Below, piece by piece: positions 7,216 through 14,971 of a stretch of 64,000 nucleotides of DNA. The DNA is taken from the NCBI GenBank assembly GCA_934293005.1, contig CAKQYA010000001.1:62001-126000 (forward strand). Direction: 5' to 3'. The notes under the pieces are model-generated. The model did no database searches. It saw only the letters and a program-made list of their open reading frames with translations, and had not been told where the DNA came from. A program made the position numbers and the translations under genes. Each line of letters starts with the position of its first letter. The stretch's first letter is position 1. The DNA is from an uncultured Bacteroidaceae bacterium (GTDB lineage: Bacteria; Bacteroidota; Bacteroidia; Bacteroidales; Bacteroidaceae).

Positions 7216-8358
7216 ATGAAACTTTTTGACGTATATCCACTTTTCGATATAGCCATAGCTAAAGGCAAGGGATGCCATGTGTGGGACGACAAGGGACAGG
7301 AATACCTCGACCTCTACGGCGGCCATGCCGTCATTTCTATCGGACACTGCCACCCTCGCTACGTGGAGGCTATAAGCAAGCAGGTTGCCACACTTGGCTT
7401 CTACAGCAACTCAGTGCAGAATCCTCTACAGAAGAAACTTGCAGAACGCCTCGGCAAGGCATGCGGATATGAAGATTATCAACTATTCCTCATCAACTCT
7501 GGCGCTGAAGCTAATGAGAACGCACTCAAGCTGGCATCATTTTACAATGGGCGCACACGCATCCTCTCAGCAGAGAAAGCGTTTCACGGACGCACGTCAC
7601 TCGCTGTGGAGGCTACGAACAATCCAAAGATCATTGCGCCTGTCAATGCCAACAACCACGTCACATACCTTCCGCTCAACGACATCAAGCCTTGGGAGGA
7701 AGAGATACAGAAGGGCGATGTGTGCGCTGTGATACTTGAATGCATACAGGGCGTTGGCGGCATCAGAATGGCAGAGAAAGGTTTCCTGCAGTCGCTCAGG
7801 AACCTCTGTGACGAACACAACACCGTGCTCATCTTCGATGAGATACAATGCGGCTATGGTCGCTCGGGCAAGTTCTTCGCTCACCAATATTCAGGTGTGA
7901 CACCAGACATTATCACCGTGGCAAAGGGCATCTGCAATGGTTTCCCTATGGGCGGCGTGCTCATCTCTCCAAAGTTTGAGCCAACATACGGCCAACTCGG
8001 CACAACCTTCGGCGGCAACCACCTTGGATGCGCTGGCGCACTCGCTGTGCTCGATGTCATCGAAGAAGAACATCTCGTCAACAATGCCGCCAAAGTGGGC
8101 GAATATCTCATAAACACTCTCACATCTGAGATGAAGGCAGGCAATCTGCCTCACGTGGTCGATGTCAGAGGCAAGGGACTCATGATTGGCATCGAGCTCG
8201 ACATTCCATACAAGGAGCCACGCACACGCCTGATTAAGGAGCAGCATTGCTTCACAGGATGCTCTGGCACAAATGTCATACGTCTGCTTCCGCCTCTTTG
8301 CCTCACCATGGACGAGGCCAAGCAATTCATCGAGAAGTTTAAGGCTGTGCTGGCTTAA
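7216..8358 (+). CDS. argD: Acetylornithine/succinylornithine aminotransferase
   Basis: A 380-residue PLP-dependent class III aminotransferase. Visible family features are the start VYPLFDIAIAKGKG, NSGAEANENALKLA (phosphate and substrate binding), IFDEIQCGYGRSGKFF (Asp contacting the PLP ring) and ITVAKGICNGFPMGG with the Schiff-base lysine. It converts N-acyl-glutamate semialdehyde with glutamate to N-acyl-ornithine. A gap of 197 bp separates it from argC; no typical promoter box or terminator was seen there, so it may share the argC transcript. A copy of the dispersed repeat begins right after its stop codon. Confidence 0.95.
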   Translation: MKLFDVYPLFDIAIAKGKGCHVWDDKGQEYLDLYGGHAVISIGHCHPRYVEAISKQVATLGFYSNSVQNPLQKKLAERLGKACGYEDYQLFLINSGAEANENALKLASFYNGRTRILSAEKAFHGRTSLAVEATNNPKIIAPVNANNHVTYLPLNDIKPWEEEIQKGDVCAVILECIQGVGGIRMAEKGFLQSLRNLCDEHNTVLIFDEIQCGYGRSGKFFAHQYSGVTPDIITVAKGICNGFPMGGVLISPKFEPTYGQLGTTFGGNHLGCAGALAVLDVIEEEHLVNNAAKVGEYLINTLTSEMKAGNLPHVVDVRGKGLMIGIELDIPYKEPRTRLIKEQHCFTGCSGTNVIRLLPPLCLTMDEAKQFIEKFKAVLA

Positions 8359-8390
8359 AACCAAATCGGTCATCAGACCTATTTGGCTTT
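8357..8390 (+). repeat. Dispersed palindromic repeat, copy 2
   Basis: CCAAATCGGTCATCAGACC followed by TATTTGG, so this copy is symmetric over about 26 bp. It touches the argD stop codon. Confidence 0.7.
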
Positions 8391-8447
8391 AAGCAATCAA
8401 ATGCAAGGCCTGACATTGTGAACACCCATTTAACATCTGACGCCATA

Positions 8448-8972
8448 ATGCATTATCTCGACAAATTCCGTTTCTGTCCAGCCTGCGGATCTGAACATTT
8501 CCGCATCAACGACAACAAGTCGAAGCACTGCGACAACTGCGGTTTCACATACTACTACAACTCAGCAGCTGCCACAGTGGCCATCATAGAGAATGAGAAA
8601 GGCGAACTGCTCGTGGCACGACGCGCATGCGAACCTGCCAAAGGCACACTCGACCTCATAGGAGGATTTGTCGACCCTGGAGAGAGAACTGAAGAAGCCA
8701 TCGTGCGGGAGATAAAGGAGGAGACTGGCATAGAAGTGGAAGAGAGCCAACTGCGCTACCTCTTCTCACAGCCAAACACCTACAACTACAGCAACTTTAT
8801 CGTGCGCACCACCGACACATTCTTCCATATCCTCATACCATCTACCACAACGTTCCAAGCAAAAGATGATGTGGCAGCATGCTGGTGGGTGAAGAAGTCT
8901 GAACTCAACACATCAGAGATCGGACTCGACTCCGTACGCAAAGGCACAGAAAAATGGCTGGGCCAGCAATAG
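8448..8972 (+). CDS. Nudix hydrolase with N-terminal zinc ribbon
   Basis: A 174-residue protein from ATG 8448 (GTG 8418 would add ten residues). The N-terminus is a four-Cys zinc ribbon (CPAC near residue 10 and CDNC near residue 27), as in NADH pyrophosphatase-type proteins. The Nudix box follows as GGFVDPGERTEEA then REIKEETGI, with all Glu residues needed for metal-dependent pyrophosphate hydrolysis. It is shorter than NudC (about 260 residues) because the NudC N-terminal domain is missing. The substrate is therefore open; nucleoside diphosphate derivatives are likely. It is the last gene before a strong terminator. Confidence 0.88.
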   Translation: MHYLDKFRFCPACGSEHFRINDNKSKHCDNCGFTYYYNSAAATVAIIENEKGELLVARRACEPAKGTLDLIGGFVDPGERTEEAIVREIKEETGIEVEESQLRYLFSQPNTYNYSNFIVRTTDTFFHILIPSTTTFQAKDDVAACWWVKKSELNTSEIGLDSVRKGTEKWLGQQ

Positions 8973-8981
8973 CAAAGTTTG

Positions 8982-9024
8982 AATAGGAGCTACTTCAATG
9001 TGAAGCCGCTCCTATTTTTTTTAT
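8982..9024 (+). terminator. Intrinsic terminator after the Nudix gene
   Basis: AATAGGAGC (8982-8990) pairs with GCTCCTATT (9008-9016), an inner stem CTTCA/TGAAG extends it, and eight T residues follow. It closes the arginine/Nudix region. Confidence 0.85.
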
Positions 9025-9058
9025 TTTAAATCAGCCTCTTCCTATTGACTGCTACAGG

Positions 9059-9147
9059 TTAACCACAATCGGTCATTAGATTGAAACAGAGAAATAACCA
9101 GGACATTATTGCTTCTTTTCAAATCTAATGACCTATTTGGGGTTAAG
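9059..9147. repeat. Two dispersed palindromic repeats in inverted orientation, copies 3 and 4
   Basis: TTAACCACAATCGGTCATTA at 9059-9078 and its inverted partner, ending TATTTGGGGTTAA, at 9117-9146 flank 29 bp. The pair could fold into one long stem or represent a mini-element with about 28-bp imperfect terminal inverted repeats. Confidence 0.7.
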
Positions 9148-9283
9148 ATGGCTTTGAACGCCAGCGTAACACAATGAACGACAAACTAAACTTCCTTACA
9201 CGAATCTTTCCTTTATAATAAGCCATTTTACAAATTTCAAAACATTTGAAACACTATTATTCTCACTTTATGTAAAAAATCAT

Positions 9284-9291
9284 TAACTTTG
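9284..9291 (+). promoter_or_regulatory. Bacteroidetes -7 box (TAACTTTG) for the GH97 gene
   Basis: Match to TAnnTTTG in an AT-rich stretch 136 bp upstream of the GH97 start, implying a 5' leader of about 130 nt. Confidence 0.5.
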
Positions 9292-9426
9292 TACTCGAAA
9301 CTGAAATTACGAACCCAAGCGATATCAAACAGGAATCATGCTGATCCACAAAGCATCTAAATATATTATCATGCTTTCTCAACGTTAATATTCCAAATAG
9401 CAAATCTATTCTAAAACATAAATCCT

Positions 9427-11367
9427 ATGAAGAAAACTCTTATGAGCATAGCTATGCTCATCACCTGCTGGGGCACAGCCAATGCAGAAGAAAAGACATT
9501 CACAAGTCCCGACGGGCAAGTGCAAGTAACAATCAACGATGAAAACGGCACGCCCAACTATAGCGTGAAGTATGCATCCTCTGAGTTTCTGAAATCGTCA
9601 CCACTTGGCCTACATACCAACATCGGCGACTATTCGAAGGATCTATCCATGACTGCCTTCGACACCAAGAAGGTGGAAGACCATTACGACTTGCGCAACA
9701 TCAAGCAGAGCCATGTCGACTATGAAGCCACCGAAGCAGTGGCATCCTTCACGCAGAATGGCAAGAAAGTGATGGATGTAATCTTCCGCGTGAGCAATCG
9801 TGACGTGGCCTACCGCTATCACATCTACAAAAAAGGCGACACCAAGGTATGTGTCATCAACGAAGAGGCAAGCGGATTCTCTCTTCCTGAAGGCACAACC
9901 ACATTCCTCTGCCCGCAGTCGAAGCCAATGGGCGGATTCGCCCGCACATCACCAAGCTATGAGACATCATACACTCTCGATGACAGCATGGGCAAGAACG
10001 GATGGGGCGAAGGCTACAGTTTCCCATGCCTCTTCAAAATTTCAGACAAAGGATGGGCCCTCATCAGCGAAACAGGCGTTGACGGCCGCTATGTGGCAAG
10101 CCGTCTGCTCAACGTGAAAGACGGTCTCTACCGCATAGGCTTCCCACAACAGGGCGAGTGCAACGGATGGGGATCCACATCGGCATCAGTATCATTGCCA
10201 TTCGACACTCCTTGGCGCACCATCACAGTGGGCACCACCCTTGCCAACATCGTTGAGACAACAGTGCCATTCGACCTCGTGTCTCCAAAATACAAAGCAT
10301 CACAAGAATATGTATATGGCAAAGGCTCATGGAGCTGGATTATCGGCATGGACTCAAGCTGCAACTATGACGAGCAGAAGCGTTACATTGATTTCTCTGC
10401 TGCCATGGGCTATCAGACAGTGCTCATAGATGCCCTATGGGACGTGCAGATAGGCTACGACAAGATTGAAGAACTGGCACGATACGGCAAGAGCAAAGGT
10501 GTTGGCCTCTTCCTTTGGTACAACTCAAACGGCAACTGGAACGACGCTCCACAGTCGCCACTCGGCAAGATGAACGACAGCCATATCCGACGCCAAGAGA
10601 TGGCATGGATGAAAAAGGCCGGCATCAAAGGCATCAAGGTAGACTTCTTCGGAGGCGACAAGCAAAATATGATGCAACTCTATGAAGACATCTTGGCCGA
10701 TGCCAACGATTATGGCATCATGGTCATATTCCACGGCTGCACACTTCCACGCGGATGGGAGCGCATGTTCCCAAGTTATGTTGCGAGCGAAGCTGTGCTG
10801 GCATCAGAAAATCTCCACTTCTCACAGGGTTCGTGCGACGCAGAGGCCATGAATGCCTGCATACATCCATTCGTGCGCAACACCGTAGGCTCTATGGACT
10901 TCGGTGGTTCCACACTCAACAAATACTACAACGCAGACAACAAACGCGGATCTCAGCGCCGCACGTCAGATGTGTGCGCTCTCTCTACAGCAGTGCTCTT
11001 CCAGAGCTGCGTGCAACATTTCGCCCTTGCGCCAAACAACCTCACAGATGCTCCATCATGGGCTGTCGACTTCATGAAGAACGTTCCAACCACATGGGAT
11101 GAGGTCAAGTTTGTCGATGGCTATCCAGGCAAGTACGTCATCATCGCCCGCCGCAGCGGCAACACATGGTATGTGGCAGGCGTAAACGCAGAAAAGACCG
11201 CTCTCACAAAGAAAATCGCCCTTCCTATGCTCAATGCAGGAGCCACAGCGAAGATGTATAGCGATGACGCTCAGCTCAATGGCAGCGTGAAGGAAGTGAA
11301 GATTAACAAGAAGAAGCAAATGACTGTCACCATCCCTTGCAATGGCGGACTTGTCATCATGCAGTAA
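9427..11367 (+). CDS. Secreted glycoside hydrolase family 97
   Basis: A 646-residue protein with a signal peptide (about residues 1-20, ending TANA). It has the GH97 layout: an N-terminal beta-sandwich (about 25-270), a TIM barrel (about 280-560) and a C-terminal beta-sheet domain. The barrel holds GIKGIKVDFFGGDKQ and later SEAVLASENL. In retaining GH97 alpha-galactosidases the Asp in the first motif is the nucleophile and a Glu in the second region the acid/base; inverting SusB-type alpha-glucosidases use other Glu residues. The retaining type is therefore more likely, which points to alpha-galactoside cleavage in the periplasm. It stands alone with its own promoter, not beside SusC/SusD genes. 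Confidence 0.9.
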   Translation: MKKTLMSIAMLITCWGTANAEEKTFTSPDGQVQVTINDENGTPNYSVKYASSEFLKSSPLGLHTNIGDYSKDLSMTAFDTKKVEDHYDLRNIKQSHVDYEATEAVASFTQNGKKVMDVIFRVSNRDVAYRYHIYKKGDTKVCVINEEASGFSLPEGTTTFLCPQSKPMGGFARTSPSYETSYTLDDSMGKNGWGEGYSFPCLFKISDKGWALISETGVDGRYVASRLLNVKDGLYRIGFPQQGECNGWGSTSASVSLPFDTPWRTITVGTTLANIVETTVPFDLVSPKYKASQEYVYGKGSWSWIIGMDSSCNYDEQKRYIDFSAAMGYQTVLIDALWDVQIGYDKIEELARYGKSKGVGLFLWYNSNGNWNDAPQSPLGKMNDSHIRRQEMAWMKKAGIKGIKVDFFGGDKQNMMQLYEDILADANDYGIMVIFHGCTLPRGWERMFPSYVASEAVLASENLHFSQGSCDAEAMNACIHPFVRNTVGSMDFGGSTLNKYYNADNKRGSQRRTSDVCALSTAVLFQSCVQHFALAPNNLTDAPSWAVDFMKNVPTTWDEVKFVDGYPGKYVIIARRSGNTWYVAGVNAEKTALTKKIALPMLNAGATAKMYSDDAQLNGSVKEVKINKKKQMTVTIPCNGGLVIMQ

Positions 11368-11479
11368 GCAGCATCGCAAAAACGCAGCATACGGGACATA
11401 ATGCAGTAAATCAATCAAAAAGCATAGCCTTTCACACACATTTTATCATTAAAGACGATTGAATGTCAAAAAAAAAGCG

Positions 11480-11487
11480 TATCTTTG
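11480..11487 (+). promoter_or_regulatory. Bacteroidetes -7 box (TATCTTTG) for rplS
   Basis: TATCTTTG preceded by an A-run, about 93 bp before rplS. It implies a leader of roughly 85 nt. Confidence 0.7.
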
Positions 11488-11497
11488 CACCCGTTTT

Positions 11498-11547
11498 GAT
11501 GAAGCCGCTGTCTGCAGGGAGAAGAGTTCCCAGAGTATGCTTCATTG
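11498..11547 (+). promoter_or_regulatory. Structured 5' leader of rplS
   Basis: GATGAAGC (11498-11505) pairs with GCTTCATT (11539-11546). Inside it, TCTG-CA-GGGA pairs with TCCCAGA, leaving a bulge and a small purine-rich loop. The whole fold would sit at the very 5' end of the transcript. Ribosomal protein genes are often autoregulated by such leaders, so binding of L19 is possible. The pairing is seen; the function is inferred. Confidence 0.45.
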
Positions 11548-11580
11548 TAATTCTTTAATTAACAAACAAATCAAACCATC

Positions 11581-11958
11581 ATGGCAGTAGATTTAATTAA
11601 AGTGGCTCGCGAGTCAATGCAGACATCAGAGCCAAAGCAGTTCCCTGCATTCAAGGCAGGTGACACTGTAACAGTAGCTTACAAGATCATCGAGGGCACA
11701 AAGGAGCGTATCCAGCTTTACCGCGGCGTAGTCATCAAGATTGCAGGCGAGCAGAGCAGAAAGCGTTTCACTGTACGCAAGATGTCAGGTACTGTAGGTG
11801 TAGAGCGCATCTTCCCTATCGACTCACCAAACATCGATTCTATCGAGGTGAACAAGGTTGGTAAGGTACGTCGCGCAAAGCTTTACTACCTCCGCAAGCT
11901 CACAGGCAAGAAGGCTCGTATCAAGGAAAAGCTCACAGGCAAGAAGCCAGAGGCTTAA
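11581..11958 (+). CDS. rplS: 50S ribosomal protein L19
   Basis: A 125-residue basic protein with the L19 core: FPAFKAGDTVTVAYKI, then RIQLYRGVVI and ARIKEKLTGKK near the end. L19 lies at the interface of the ribosomal subunits. The gene has its own promoter, a structured leader and a strong terminator, so it is monocistronic here. It is not next to trmD/rimM as in many other bacteria. Codon use is strongly biased, as expected for a highly expressed gene. Confidence 0.97.
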   Translation: MAVDLIKVARESMQTSEPKQFPAFKAGDTVTVAYKIIEGTKERIQLYRGVVIKIAGEQSRKRFTVRKMSGTVGVERIFPIDSPNIDSIEVNKVGKVRRAKLYYLRKLTGKKARIKEKLTGKKPEA

Positions 11959-11982
11959 TCTTAAAGACGACATTCAAAAAAA

Positions 11983-12021
11983 AACAGAGAGAACCGCTCA
12001 GGCAGTTCTCTCTGTTCTTTT
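11983..12021 (+). terminator. Intrinsic terminator after rplS
   Basis: AACAGAGAGAAC (11983-11994) and GTTCTCTCTGTT (12005-12016) form a 12-bp perfect stem with a 10-nt loop, followed by CTTTTA and preceded by an A-run. Confidence 0.9.
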
Positions 12022-12065
12022 ATCCCCAATCATATATTGCATATATCCATTCACACACATATATA

Positions 12066-12096
12066 TTAACCCCAATCGGTCATTAGGCCGAAACAG
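12066..12096 (+). repeat. Dispersed palindromic repeat, copy 5 (near consensus)
   Basis: TTAACCCCAATCGGTCATTA followed by GGCCGAAACAG, one of the best matches to the family consensus. Confidence 0.8.
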
Positions 12097-12185
12097 AAAG
12101 ATTATCCATATGTCGAAAAGGACGCAAAAGGGATATTACAGGCAAGAAAAACAGTCATATGAACTGTTAATATGAAAGAATTTCG

Positions 12186-12193
12186 TATCTTTG
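12186..12193 (+). promoter_or_regulatory. Bacteroidetes -7 box (TATCTTTG) for tyrS
   Basis: TATCTTTGC lies 89 bp before the tyrS start and matches TAnnTTTG. Confidence 0.6.
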
Positions 12194-12281
12194 CATACAA
12201 TTAGTGCGGACAAGCCTATTTCACCGCATATATGCACCATAACAAGCATAACAATACTGAAAACTAAAACAATACATAAAT

Positions 12282-13577
12282 ATGAAAGATTTTGTAGAAG
12301 AATTGACATGGCGTGGCATGATCCACCAGATGATGCCAGGCACAGACGAACTGCTCAAGAAAGAACAGGTGACGGCATACCTGGGCATAGACCCTACAGC
12401 CGACTCATTGCACATCGGTCACCTTTGCGGTGTGATGATGCTCCGTCATTTCCAGCGTTGCGGCCACAAGCCCTTGGCGCTCATCGGCGGAGCCACTGGC
12501 ATGATTGGCGACCCATCAGGCAAGAGCCAGGAGCGCAATCTCCTTGACGAAGAAACACTTCGTCACAATGTGGCATGCATCAAGCAGCAGCTCTCTCATT
12601 TCCTCGACTTCGACAGCGACGCTCCTAACAAGGCCGAATTGGTCAACAACTACGACTGGATGAAGGACTTCAAATTTCTCGACTTCGTAAGAGACATTGG
12701 CAAGCACATCACCGTCAACTACATGATGGCTAAGGAAAGCGTTCAGAAACGCCTTAACGGTGAGGCAAGAGACGGTTTGAGTTTCACAGAGTTCACATAC
12801 CAGCTGCTTCAGGGATACGACTTCTACTATCTTAATGAGCACAAAAACTGCAAGCTTCAGCTTGGAGGCGCAGACCAGTGGGGCAACATCACCACAGGTT
12901 CCGAACTGATCCGCCGCATGAATGGCAAAGACTGCTATGCCCTCACATGCCCGCTTGTGACAAAGAGCGACGGCCGCAAGTTTGGCAAGACAGAGAGCGG
13001 CAACATCTGGCTCAACCGCGAATACACCACACCATACGCTTTCTACCAGTTCTGGCTCAATGTGCCAGACGAGGACGCAAAGCGTTACATCAAGATATTC
13101 ACATCCCTCGAGAAAGAAGAGATAGATTCCATCATCGCTGAGCACGACACAGATCCGGGCCGCCGTTTGCTCCAGAAGCGTCTTGCCGAAGAGGTTACAG
13201 TGATGGTTCATTCAAGAGAAGACTACGATGCAGCAGTGGAGGCAAGCAACATCCTCTTCGGCAAGTCGACAAAGGAAAGCCTTCTCAAGCTCGACGAACA
13301 GACACTGCTCGATGTCTTTGCCGGCGTGCCTACATTTGAGGTGAGCAAGTCACTCTTCACAGAAGGCGTGAAACTGGCCGACCTCACAGTAGACCACGCA
13401 AAGGTGTTCGCCAGCAAGGGTGAACTGAAGACCCTCGTCAAGGGAGGCGGCGTGAGCGTAAACAAAGACAAAGTGACACAGCCAGATCAGGTGTTCACCA
13501 CAGCAGACCTTCTCGATGATAAGTACATGCTCGTGCAGCAAGGCAAGAAGAAGTATTTCCTCATCATAGCAAAATAA
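12282..13577 (+). CDS. tyrS: Tyrosyl-tRNA synthetase
   Basis: A 431-residue class I aminoacyl-tRNA synthetase that charges tRNA-Tyr in the cytoplasm. The HIGH signature is at His44-His47 (DSLHIGHLCG) and the KMSKS-type loop is KFGKT at residues 233-237, the usual form in bacterial TyrRS. The Tyr-binding segment GADQWGNITTG is present. The C-terminal S4-like RNA-binding domain covers about residues 345-431. Length is normal. It has its own promoter after the rplS terminator and is followed by a hairpin before serB. Confidence 0.97.
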   Translation: MKDFVEELTWRGMIHQMMPGTDELLKKEQVTAYLGIDPTADSLHIGHLCGVMMLRHFQRCGHKPLALIGGATGMIGDPSGKSQERNLLDEETLRHNVACIKQQLSHFLDFDSDAPNKAELVNNYDWMKDFKFLDFVRDIGKHITVNYMMAKESVQKRLNGEARDGLSFTEFTYQLLQGYDFYYLNEHKNCKLQLGGADQWGNITTGSELIRRMNGKDCYALTCPLVTKSDGRKFGKTESGNIWLNREYTTPYAFYQFWLNVPDEDAKRYIKIFTSLEKEEIDSIIAEHDTDPGRRLLQKRLAEEVTVMVHSREDYDAAVEASNILFGKSTKESLLKLDEQTLLDVFAGVPTFEVSKSLFTEGVKLADLTVDHAKVFASKGELKTLVKGGGVSVNKDKVTQPDQVFTTADLLDDKYMLVQQGKKKYFLIIAK

Positions 13578-13594
13578 AAAACAGACATATCAGA

Positions 13595-13660
13595 GTGGAA
13601 AGCCCCAGTGAAGAGCCTGCCATCAACCGAAGCAGGAGCGCATGGACTTTCCACTTGTTT
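13595..13660 (+). terminator. Nested hairpin between tyrS and serB
   Basis: GTGGAAAG (13595-13602) pairs with CTTTCCAC (13647-13654), and an inner CCTGC/GCAGG stem lies between them. TTGTTTTCC follows the outer stem. It may end the tyrS transcript, or be a partial terminator or leader for serB, whose start is 37 bp further on. Confidence 0.5.
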
Positions 13661-13696
13661 TCCCCAAACACACTCTACACATACCAGAACACTATC

Positions 13697-14920
13697 ATGG
13701 AAGAACTTATACTGCTCCGCATCACTGGTGAAGACCGTCCGGGACTGACAGCAAGCATCATGGGGATACTCTCCTTATATGATGTGGACATTCAAGACAT
13801 AGGACAGGCCGACATACACTCCACACTGTCGCTTGGCATTCTCATACGCGTGGAAGAGAAGAACTCTGGCAACGTGATGAAAGATTTGCTGTTCAAGGCA
13901 AGCGAGCTGGGAGTGAACATAAGATTCTATCCTGTCTCCATACAAGAATATGAAGCTTGGGTGAGCCGGCAGGGCAAAAACCGCTACATACTTACCGTGC
14001 TTGGCCGAAAACTCCAAGCCAAACAGATTGAGGCCGTGACACGCCTCATAGCTGAACAGAAACTCAACATCGACTCTATAGTGCGCTTGTCTGGACGCGC
14101 AAGCATAACCAGCCATACGGAAAAGACCAGAGCCTGCATACAGTTCTCTGTAAGAGGCACTCCCAAAGATGGAGAGGAACTTCACACATCCTTGATGCGC
14201 ATGTCGAGCGAATTGGACATCGACTGCTCGTTCCAGATCGACAACATGTACCGACGAATGCGCCGCCTGATATGCTTCGATATGGATTCCACACTCATCC
14301 AGACAGAAGTCATAGACGAACTGGCACGCAAGCATGGCGTCTACGACAAGGTGGCATCCATCACAGAAAGAGCCATGAGAGGCGAGATAGACTTCAAGGA
14401 AAGCTTCACTGAGCGATGCAAACTGCTCAAAGGACTCGATGTGAGCGTGATGCGCGAGATAGCAGAAAACTTGCCATTCACCGAAGGCGTGGACCGACTG
14501 ATGTATGTGCTGAAGAAATACGGATACAAGATCGCCATCCTCAGCGGCGGCTTCACCTTCTTTGGCGAATATATCCAAAAGAAATATGGCATCGACTATG
14601 TATATGCCAACGAACTGGAGATAGACGACACAGGACATCTCACTGGCAACTATGTGGGCGAGATTGTTGACGGCAAACGCAAGGCCGAACTTCTCAAGCT
14701 CATAGCGCAAGTGGAAAAAGTGGACCTGCAGCAGACAATAGCTGTAGGCGATGGAGCCAACGACCTGCCCATGCTCTCTCAGGCTGGTCTCGGCATAGCC
14801 TTCCACGCCAAGCCTCGTGTGGTGGCCAACGCCCAGCAGAGCATCAACACCATAGGCCTTGACGGAGTGCTCTATTTCCTCGGCTTCAAAGACAGCTATC
14901 TCGATGAGAAGGCACAATGA
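13697..14920 (+). CDS. serB: Phosphoserine phosphatase with N-terminal ACT domains
   Basis: A 407-residue protein from ATG 13697; an open frame reaches back to 13595, but those codons lie in a hairpin and do not look like protein. Two ACT-like domains cover about residues 1-90 (MEELILLRITGEDRPGLTAS) and 95-175. The HAD phosphatase domain starts with FDMDSTLIQ, where Asp195 is the nucleophile and Asp197 the acid/base. Later motifs are ILSGGFTFF and VGDGANDLPML. It makes L-serine from phosphoserine, the last step of serine biosynthesis. The tandem ACT domains suggest feedback control by an amino acid, as known for mycobacterial SerB2. Confidence 0.95.
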   Translation: MEELILLRITGEDRPGLTASIMGILSLYDVDIQDIGQADIHSTLSLGILIRVEEKNSGNVMKDLLFKASELGVNIRFYPVSIQEYEAWVSRQGKNRYILTVLGRKLQAKQIEAVTRLIAEQKLNIDSIVRLSGRASITSHTEKTRACIQFSVRGTPKDGEELHTSLMRMSSELDIDCSFQIDNMYRRMRRLICFDMDSTLIQTEVIDELARKHGVYDKVASITERAMRGEIDFKESFTERCKLLKGLDVSVMREIAENLPFTEGVDRLMYVLKKYGYKIAILSGGFTFFGEYIQKKYGIDYVYANELEIDDTGHLTGNYVGEIVDGKRKAELLKLIAQVEKVDLQQTIAVGDGANDLPMLSQAGLGIAFHAKPRVVANAQQSINTIGLDGVLYFLGFKDSYLDEKAQ

Positions 14921-14971
14921 CCTCATCACTCTTTCACACAGCATACTGATTACCTCACAAACTTCACACAC

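Larger units (their letters stand above)
8973..9426. other. Intergenic region between Nudix and GH97 genes
   Basis: This 454-bp gap contains a terminator (8982-9024), a paired set of dispersed repeats facing each other (9059-9147), a promoter -7 box (9284-9291) and about 135 bp of AT-rich leader before the GH97 gene. No ORF of note was seen. Confidence 0.6.
11959..12281. other. Intergenic region between rplS and tyrS
   Basis: The 323-bp gap holds the rplS terminator, one dispersed palindromic repeat (12066-12096), a promoter box (12186-12193) and a leader of about 85 nt for tyrS. No aminoacyl-tRNA-sensing (T-box) structure was recognised. Confidence 0.6.

Noticed and set aside
6545..7240. 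A 231-codon open frame opposite argC running into the argC-argD gap
   Set aside because: Antisense of argC for most of its length and without recognisable domains. The part in the gap is not protein-like.
12282..13577. T-box regulation of tyrS or hisS
   Set aside because: No T-box sequence or specifier-like stem was found in either leader. The tyrS leader has only a simple promoter and the hisS leader is largely a MITE-like element.
13595..13696. N-terminal extension of serB
   Set aside because: The extra codons lie in a nested hairpin, the resulting peptide has no similarity to ACT proteins, and ATG 13697 begins exactly at the ACT domain.
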